A DNA stretch of 64,000 bases, from NCBI RefSeq assembly GCF_010384365.1, contig NZ_CP048397.1:558001-622000 (forward strand). Reading direction: 5' to 3'. The notes beneath the pieces are model-generated. The model was not told the origin of the DNA, did not search any database, and worked only from the letters and a program-made list of their open reading frames with translations. Source of the stretch: Streptomyces sp. S4.7 (lineage in GTDB: Bacteria > Actinomycetota > Actinomycetes > Streptomycetales > Streptomycetaceae). Shown here in pieces: positions 59,298 to 64,000 of the stretch; the first letter of the stretch is position 1; each line of letters opens with the position of its first letter. A program made the translations under genes and the position numbers.

Positions 59298-59364
59298 GAC
59301 AGATGACACACGACCGGACCCTCCCCGAACAGCCGACCCCACAAAACCAGTAGCATTCGGCGCC

Positions 59365-60285
59365 ATGAGCTCCCCCACTGGGCCGGCACCCGGCCTGCCT
59401 GTACGAATGCCCCGACCTCGACAGTCGGGGCGGCACCGTCGACCCGAACCCGTGGCGGCGCCCGAGGGCGCGCCCGCGCTGGTGCTGGCGATGCCCGGCG
59501 ACCCGAGCCCCGAGGTACGGAGCCTCGGCGAGGAGGTCGTCAGCATCGCCCGCTCCGAACTGCCGGGCCTCGACGCCCGGATCGGCTATCTGGACGGCGA
59601 CGACGACGAGTACCCCGCGCTGGGCACCGTCCTGGCCCACACCGCCGAGCAGCGTGTCGAGCGCTACGAGCTGGCGAAGGCGGCCGGCCGTGAGGTCAGC
59701 GAGCCCGAGGGCATCTCGGCGGTTGTCGTACCGCTGCTCGCGGGTCCCGACAACTCCCTGGTCAGGCGCATACGTCAGGCCGTCGTGGACAGCAAGGCCG
59801 TGGCGGAGATGACCGATGTCCTCGGTCCGCACCCGCTGCTCGCCGAGGCGCTGCACGTACGTCTGTCGGAGGCCGGTCTGGCCCGCGCCGACCGGGCGCG
59901 CCTCTTCACGGTGGCCACGGCCGCCGACGGCATCATCCTCGCCACGGTGGGCGGCGACGAGGCCGTCCAGGCCGCGGGAATCACCGGGATGCTGCTGGCC
60001 GCGCGCCTCGCGGTGCCGGTGATGGCGGCGGCGCTCGACGACGAGGGCGCGGTCGCGGCCATCGCCGAGCAGCTGCGCGACTCCGGTTCGACGCAGCTCG
60101 CGCTCGCGCCGTACCTGATCGGACCCGAGCTGCCCGCGGGCCTGCTCGACATCGCGCTCAAGGAGGCCGACTGCGCCGCGTCCGAGCCGCTCGGCGCGTA
60201 CCCGGCCGTCGGCAAGCTGGTCCTCTCGCAGTACACGAGCGCGCTGGGCATCTCGGCACAGACGCAAGGGTCGCCGGCGCACTGA
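59365..60285 (+). CDS. CbiX/sirohydrochlorin-chelatase-like protein lacking catalytic His
   Basis: 306 residues, basic and Pro-rich N-terminal 35. Two CbiX half-domains: ALVLAMPGDPSPEVRSLGEE with VVVPLLAGPDNSLVRRIR, and GIILATVGGDEAVQAAG with LALAPYLIGPELPAGLLD. In active chelatases a His follows the first strand (VxxHGS) and another sits in the PxFLxxGxH loop; here both positions are non-His (AMPG and AGPD). So this is either a pseudoenzyme or has other chemistry, despite usual annotation as chelatase. TAGCAT at 59351 is 8 nt from ATG: leaderless candidate. A 14-bp hairpin follows. Confidence 0.8.
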   Translation: MSSPTGPAPGLPVRMPRPRQSGRHRRPEPVAAPEGAPALVLAMPGDPSPEVRSLGEEVVSIARSELPGLDARIGYLDGDDDEYPALGTVLAHTAEQRVERYELAKAAGREVSEPEGISAVVVPLLAGPDNSLVRRIRQAVVDSKAVAEMTDVLGPHPLLAEALHVRLSEAGLARADRARLFTVATAADGIILATVGGDEAVQAAGITGMLLAARLAVPVMAAALDDEGAVAAIAEQLRDSGSTQLALAPYLIGPELPAGLLDIALKEADCAASEPLGAYPAVGKLVLSQYTSALGISAQTQGSPAH

Positions 60286-60299
60286 CCGGTCCGGTCCCG

Positions 60300-60332
60300 C
60301 GCGCCGGACGGGCTGTCGGCCCGTCCGGCGCG
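60300..60332. terminator. Hairpin between convergent genes
   Basis: CGCGCCGGACGGGC, 5-nt loop TGTCG, GCCCGTCCGGCGCG: perfect 14-bp stem between the CbiX-like gene and the lactonase gene, which converge. Confidence 0.8.
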
Positions 60333-60383
60333 ACCCGTTGGGCGGATCGGCCCTCCCGAGCCCGCTGGGCTCCGCGAGCGGCC

Positions 60384-61493
60384 TCAGCCGAAGATCACGC
60401 ACGAGGCGGCGGGCGCCTCGAACGAGCCCGCACGGGACGGCACACCGGTCGCCGGATCGATGTCGAACCAGGTCACGTCCCCGGAGTGCTCGTTCGACAC
60501 ATAGAGCCTGCGTCCAGCCGGGTCCAGCGTGAGGTCACGCGGCCAGCGTCCGCCGCAGTCCACGGTGGTGACCAGGACCGGCCTCTCGCGGCTCTCGTCG
60601 AGCGTCAGGACCGCGATGCTGTCGTGCCCGCGCACAGCGGCCCAGAGGTACCTGCCGTCGTGCGAGACGACTATCTCGGAGGCGTAGCCCCCCTCCTCGG
60701 CGCCGTCCGGGAGGACGGGGGCCTCGCCGGCCGGCTCCAGCGTGCCCTTGTCGGCGTCCCAGCGGCAGACCGTGAGTGTCGGCTCCAGTTCGTTGAGCAC
60801 GTACGCGTGGGTGCCCGCCGGGTGGAAGGCGAGGTGGCGCGGTCCCGTGCCGGGACGGAGCACGGTCTCGCCGTGGGGTGTGATCTCTCCGCTGTCGGGG
60901 TCGACGGCGCTCGTGCGTACGGAGTCGGTGCCCAGGTCGACGGCGAGCAGCCAGCGTCCGCCCGGGTCGGGCAGAACCTGGTGGGCGTGCGGGCCCTCCT
61001 GCCGGTCGGGGTGCGGTCCGCCGCCCTCGTGCCGGAGGATTCCGGCGGCGGCGCCGAGTGTGCCGTCGGCGCGGACGGGCAGGACGGTGACGCTGCCGGA
61101 GCCGTAGTTCGCGGTCACCAGGTGTCCGGCGGCGAGGGTGAGATGGGTGGGGCCCGATCCGCGGACCGCCACCGGCTCACCCAGCAGCCGTGGGGCGGAC
61201 GTGTCGCCGGACGCGCGGGGTGCGACGTCGAAGGCGGCTGCCGCGCCCTCCTCGCCCTCGGAGACGGCGTAGAGCACCGCGCCGTCGGGGGCGAGCGCCA
61301 GGTAGGAGGGGTCGGCCAGGGCGTCGGTGGCGCCGGACTCCGTCAGGGCGCCGGTGTCCGTGTCCACGGTGGCGGCGATGATGCCGCGACCGCCCGCCGA
61401 GGTGAACGACCCGATGAAGACCCGCTCGCCGGCCGGTCCCTCGGTCCGCTCCTCCGTCCGTCCGCCGCTGCGCCCGTCGCTGCTGCCGTTCAC
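60384..61493 (-). CDS. Lactonase family protein (YbhE/6-phosphogluconolactonase-like)
   Basis: 369 residues. Seven-bladed beta-propeller of the Pgl/YbhE type: ERVFIGSFTSAGGRGI, DPSYLALAPDGAVLYAV, SGPTHLTLAAGHLVTANYGS, HAHQVLPDPGGRWLLAVDLG, GTGPRHLAFHPAGTHAYVLN and WPRDLTLDPAGRRLYVSNEH. These propellers hydrolyse sugar lactones such as 6-phosphogluconolactone. A short Arg/Glu/Gly-rich N-terminal extension precedes it. GTG 61493 has GGGGACAG upstream. A DasR-like palindrome lies 91 bp before the start. Confidence 0.88.
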   Translation of the reverse strand: MNGSSDGRSGGRTEERTEGPAGERVFIGSFTSAGGRGIIAATVDTDTGALTESGATDALADPSYLALAPDGAVLYAVSEGEEGAAAAFDVAPRASGDTSAPRLLGEPVAVRGSGPTHLTLAAGHLVTANYGSGSVTVLPVRADGTLGAAAGILRHEGGGPHPDRQEGPHAHQVLPDPGGRWLLAVDLGTDSVRTSAVDPDSGEITPHGETVLRPGTGPRHLAFHPAGTHAYVLNELEPTLTVCRWDADKGTLEPAGEAPVLPDGAEEGGYASEIVVSHDGRYLWAAVRGHDSIAVLTLDESRERPVLVTTVDCGGRWPRDLTLDPAGRRLYVSNEHSGDVTWFDIDPATGVPSRAGSFEAPAASCVIFG

Positions 61494-61583
61494 TGGCTGT
61501 CCCCTGTCGCTCGATCGCGCTGTGCGTTCCGCGCGTGGTGTGCGGCCACGCCCGCGGCTCTGTCCTCCGGCGACGGTAGCAGG

Positions 61584-61595
61584 CGGTCTAGACCA
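61584..61595. promoter_or_regulatory. DasR-like (dre) site CGGTCTAGACCA
   Basis: The perfect palindrome GGTCTAGACC (61585-61594) in a CGGTCTAGACCA context matches 11 of 12 core positions of the DasR response element. It lies upstream of the lactonase gene on the minus strand and would place it under GlcNAc-6-phosphate control. DasR is not encoded in the window. Confidence 0.6.
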
Positions 61596-61680
61596 AACCA
61601 CCACGTCGGGCACTGCCGCGTGAACTACCCACCCCGGCGGTCGGTTCGCCCTTCCGAAGGAGCTGGAAGCACATCGCCGC

Positions 61681-62610
61681 TCAGGCGGCGTGCGCGGGGA
61701 GCGCGACACCGGTGAGGCGTTCGGCCTCCGCCCACAGCCGCGCGTTGAGCGCGTCGTCGAGCGCCCTGCGGGTCGTGCGTGCCGTGGCGGTGGGGCCGAC
61801 GAGGCCGAAGCGTCCGCCGGGGCCGTAGTAGCCGGCGGCCACCGCGTCGGGGCTGGTGGCAGCGTACAGCAGAGGTTCGGTGCCTTGCTCCGCGTCCTGC
61901 GAGGGCAGGAGGTCGATCTTGGTGAACAGCCGGGTGACGGTCATCCTGCCGGTGCCGAGACTGGCGCCCGCCGTCTGGAGGTTGGTGCGGGTGTAGCCGG
62001 GGTGCGCGCCGGTGCTCAGCAGGTTCCAGCCGCGCTCGGCGGAGATCCGCGCGAGCTGCCTGGTGAGGATGAGGTCGGCGAGCTTGGACTGCGCGTAGGA
62101 GCGGTTCGCGCTGTAGCGCCGGCTCCGCCACTGGAGGTCGGTGAAGCCGATTCTGCCGTAGTTGGCCGAGCCGCTGCTCATGGTCGCCACCCGCGGGGAC
62201 TCGGCGGCGAGCAGGAGCGGGAGGAGCCGTACGGTCAGGGCGAACGGGCCGAGGAAGTTGCTGCCCATCTGGAGCTCGAAGCCGTCGACCGTCTCCAGCC
62301 GGGAGGGCGGGGCCATCACTCCGGCGTTGTTGACCAGCAGGTCGAGCGGGGTGCCGTCGGCGATGAGCCCGTCGGCGAACTCCTTGACGGAGGCCAGATC
62401 GGCGAGGTCGACACGGCGTACGTCGAGACGGGCCTGTGGGTGCCGGGCCAGGATCTCGTCGCGGGCCCGCTCGCCCTTGGCGAGCGTACGGACGGCCATG
62501 ACGACGTGCGCCCCGGCGTCGGCGAGCCGCCGGACGGCCTCCTTGCCGGTGCCGCTGTTGGCGCCGGTGACGACGGCGTACTTACCGCTCTGGTCGGGGA
62601 CGGTGTACAT
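61681..62610 (-). CDS. SDR family oxidoreductase (retinol/protochlorophyllide-type)
   Basis: 309 residues. NADP-binding [32 protein letters not shown], catalytic Ser in [12 protein letters not shown] and Tyr/Lys in [12 protein letters not shown], and [15 protein letters not shown] full classical SDR set of the retinol-dehydrogenase-like branch; substrate unknown. It is divergent from a TetR regulator, with twin operator-like palindromes between, so it is probably induced by whatever the TetR senses. ATG 62610 follows AAGGAG. Confidence 0.92.
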   Translation of the reverse strand: MYTVPDQSGKYAVVTGANSGTGKEAVRRLADAGAHVVMAVRTLAKGERARDEILARHPQARLDVRRVDLADLASVKEFADGLIADGTPLDLLVNNAGVMAPPSRLETVDGFELQMGSNFLGPFALTVRLLPLLLAAESPRVATMSSGSANYGRIGFTDLQWRSRRYSANRSYAQSKLADLILTRQLARISAERGWNLLSTGAHPGYTRTNLQTAGASLGTGRMTVTRLFTKIDLLPSQDAEQGTEPLLYAATSPDAVAAGYYGPGGRFGLVGPTATARTTRRALDDALNARLWAEAERLTGVALPAHAA

Positions 62611-62698
62611 GGCGACTCCTTCGGGTGATACGCGGATGACGTGCGAGGACAGTGGACGGCGGCCGTAGGAGACCGTCGGTCTCTTGCACTTCCGAAGC

Positions 62699-62719
62699 TA
62701 TCAGACCGCCGGTCCGATA
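62699..62719. promoter_or_regulatory. TetR-type operator 1
   Basis: Imperfect 21-bp palindrome: TATCAGACCG, centre C, CGGTCCGATA, with one mismatched pair. It shares the AGACCG/GGTC core with operator 2, with centres 22 bp apart, about two helical turns. Confidence 0.65.
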
Positions 62720-62722
62720 ACA

Positions 62723-62739
62723 ACAGACCGCAGGTCTGT
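62723..62739. promoter_or_regulatory. TetR-type operator 2
   Basis: ACAGACC-GCA-GGTCTGT, perfect 7-bp arms. It abuts TAGACT (62739-62744), the presumed -10 of the TetR gene whose ATG is 6 nt further, so binding would block that promoter directly. Confidence 0.7.
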
Positions 62740-62750
62740 AGACTCGCGCC

Positions 62751-63431
62751 ATGGCACACACCTTCCAGCGCGCACGCAATGAGGAGCAGCGCGCCCAGCG
62801 CCGGCAGGCGATCCTCGACACGACGGCCTCGATGCTGACCGAGATGCCGGTGGCCCAGGTGACCCTGAACGAGCTGAGCCGACGGGTCGGGCTGGCGAAG
62901 TCGAACGTCCTGCGCTACTTCGAGTCGCGTGAGGCCGTACTCCTCGAATTGCTCGATGCGGCGTCCGGGGAGTGGCTGGAGTACCTGGAGGACGCGCTCT
63001 CCTCAGGGGTCGACGCCACCGCACCGCTGACCGAGCGTGGCGACCGGGTGGCGGCCGTGGTCGCCGGCTCGCTGGGTGACCGCCCGGTTCTGTGCGACCT
63101 GACCAGCTCCCAGGCGGCGGTCCTGGAGCGCAACGTGTCGCCTGCCGTCGCGGCCGAGTACAAACGCGCCGCGATCGCGAACGTCGGCGCGCTGGCCGGC
63201 TCGGTGCGCGCCCGGGTGCCCGAACTCGGCGAGGAGGACGCGCTGCGGTTCGCCGCCCTCTGTGTCATGACGACGGGCTCGATATGGACGCACACCCAGC
63301 CGTCTGCGGCGATGATCGCGGCATACGAGGCGGACCCCTCGCTGGCGGCCCTGCGGATCGAGTTCACCGCGACGCTGCGGCAGGTCCTGGAGGTCGTGCT
63401 CTCGGGGCTGCTGGCACGTGCGTCACGGTGA
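62751..63431 (+). CDS. TetR family transcriptional regulator
   Basis: 226 residues. Helix-turn-helix RRQAILDTTASMLTEMPVAQ then VTLNELSRRVGLAKSNVLRY, followed by a helical ligand domain with TAR-like TMTTGSIWTHTQPSAAM region (CVMTTGSIWTHTQ). The RYFESREAVLLELL motif is typical for TetR proteins. Leaderless start likely. Controls itself and the divergent SDR through the two palindromes in the gap. Confidence 0.92.
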   Translation: MAHTFQRARNEEQRAQRRQAILDTTASMLTEMPVAQVTLNELSRRVGLAKSNVLRYFESREAVLLELLDAASGEWLEYLEDALSSGVDATAPLTERGDRVAAVVAGSLGDRPVLCDLTSSQAAVLERNVSPAVAAEYKRAAIANVGALAGSVRARVPELGEEDALRFAALCVMTTGSIWTHTQPSAAMIAAYEADPSLAALRIEFTATLRQVLEVVLSGLLARASR

Positions 63432-63716
63432 GAGCGGGCCCGGGGCGCCGATCTCGTACTGCCTGATCTCCATGCTGAGTACGACCGGGGACGGCTGTGA
63501 CTCACCTGCCGTCCTGGCCAGACGAGCCGCCAGGTGCTCCGGTGACTCCCACCGCTCGTACACGTTCACACGCCCCGGCTCGACGGGGTCGGCGGCCACC
63601 ACGTAGTCGAGACAGCCGGGTTCGGCCCGCGCCCGCGACTGGGCCGCCTCGAAGCCCGCGAGGAACGCATCGCGGGTGTCCGGATCGACGTATCCCTTGC
63701 CGGCGACGATCAGCAT
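63423..63716 (-). CDS. Antibiotic biosynthesis monooxygenase (ABM) family protein
   Basis: 97 residues: MLIVAGKGYVDPDTRDAFLA, QSRARAEPGCLDYVVAADPV, RVNVYERWESPEHLAARLAR. A dimeric alpha/beta barrel (ABM/YgiN-like), which oxidises quinols or small aromatic compounds without cofactor. GGAGGCC precedes ATG 63716. Its end overlaps the TetR gene by 9 bp (convergent). Confidence 0.88.
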   Translation of the reverse strand: MLIVAGKGYVDPDTRDAFLAGFEAAQSRARAEPGCLDYVVAADPVEPGRVNVYERWESPEHLAARLARTAGESQPSPVVLSMEIRQYEIGAPGPLSP

Positions 63717-63873
63717 CTCGGGGCCTCCGTGGTATCCGGGGATCTCGCACGAGTGGTGCCTGGACCGCTCGCGTTCTCCCGCGCGCGGACCCGGTCGCGT
63801 ACAGCGGGGGCCGCGCCGGACGCCGGCCGGCCGCCCCGGCGCGACGGGTGGCGGGCCTTGGCATGCTGGGGGC

Positions 63874-64000
63874 ATGAGCACCGCGCGTACCCACTCCGTC
63901 CCCCGCGTCATCTTCGATCTCGACGGCACCCTCGTGGACAGCGAGCCGAACTACTACGAGGCCGGGCGGCGGCTGCTCGCCCGGTACGGGATACCCGACT
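63874..64000 (+). CDS. HAD family hydrolase (partial, N-terminus only)
   Basis: 42 codons visible: MSTARTHSVPRVIFDLDGTL then VDSEPNYYEAGRRLLARYGI, running past the window edge. FDLDGTLVDSE is motif I of the HAD superfamily phosphatases (beta-phosphoglucomutase or phosphoglycolate phosphatase-like). Function cannot be refined further. Confidence 0.88.
   Translation, partial: MSTARTHSVPRVIFDLDGTLVDSEPNYYEAGRRLLARYGIPD

Noticed and set aside
1..64000. Biosynthetic gene cluster, prophage or integrative element
   Set aside because: No PKS/NRPS, terpene synthase, integrase, transposase, tail or replication genes seen; gene content is typical of stable chromosome.
1..64000. tRNA or rRNA genes
   Set aside because: I found no cloverleaf with T-loop GTTCGA context nor rRNA conserved segments.

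Overview
This window is a piece of a Streptomyces (or close relative) chromosome. The evidence is the very high GC content, frequent GTG starts, third-position GC bias, and a gene set typical of the genus: duplicated TerD domains, ROK and LacI sugar regulators, a Tat-exported glycoside hydrolase, an orphan HATPase regulator, LVIVD/DUF305 proteins and a DUF6421 operon. I see no tRNA, rRNA, CRISPR array, prophage, intact insertion sequence or PKS/NRPS cluster. It reads as core or near-core chromosome with a few scars.

Layout. 1-5.1 kb: partial NUDIX hydrolase, apolipoprotein N-acyltransferase (lnt), a PH-like membrane protein, a glutamate-racemase-like protein, then an HpnB-type glycosyltransferase. 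5.1-11.6 kb: double-TerD protein, a Pro/Gln-rich protein, a MOSC protein with a low-complexity insert, a two-TM protein, and a beta-helix/AAA+ fusion. 11.5-17.4 kb: a large membrane-bound alpha/beta hydrolase, a DeoR regulator coupled to an SRPBCC protein, a PLP-dependent cysteine-desulfhydrase-like enzyme and a small hypothetical. 17.5-19.4 kb: a HATPase regulator whose end abuts a doubly deleted ABC transporter operon, then a SHOCT protein. 19.5-25.6 kb: YihY/BrkB protein, divergent ROK regulator and MFS transporter, a small membrane protein, and a NarL-type two-component system. 25.7-30.9 kb: geranylgeranyl-reductase-type flavoenzyme, M20 peptidase, MBL hydrolase, a P-loop kinase/NUDIX fusion, a small protein. 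31-33.5 kb: divergent ROK kinase and LacI regulator with a palindromic operator, then a 171-bp nested inverted-repeat element. 33.5-44.1 kb: HpcH-like DUF6986 protein, etfBA, thioredoxin-like/DUF4395 divergent pair, PlsC acyltransferase, B3/B4 protein, the DUF6421-SDR-threonine aldolase operon, and a glycerophosphodiester phosphodiesterase. 44.1-50 kb: GNAT, a frameshifted Tat-exported GH71/99-like enzyme, DUF5134, M56 peptidase, PAP2 phosphatase, HAD hydrolase. 50-57.4 kb: secreted M14 carboxypeptidase, TetR regulator, secreted LVIVD protein divergent from a DUF305 lipoprotein, DUF6214, an FprA-type reductase and an aldo/keto reductase remnant. 57.5-64 kb: ung, a BadF-type (GlcNAc-kinase-like) kinase, a CbiX-like protein without its histidines, a lactonase behind a DasR-like site, an SDR/TetR divergent pair with twin operators, an ABM monooxygenase and a partial HAD protein.

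Themes. Many genes show a TAnnnT -10 hexamer 6-8 nt before the start codon, suggesting leaderless mRNAs. Several regulators sit next to clean palindromes that could be their operators. Convergent gene ends are closed by long GC-rich hairpins without U-tracts. The most unusual stretches are the 33284-33454 structured element, the 18.1-19.0 kb deletion scar, the beta-helix/AAA+ fusion and the histidine-less CbiX homologue.
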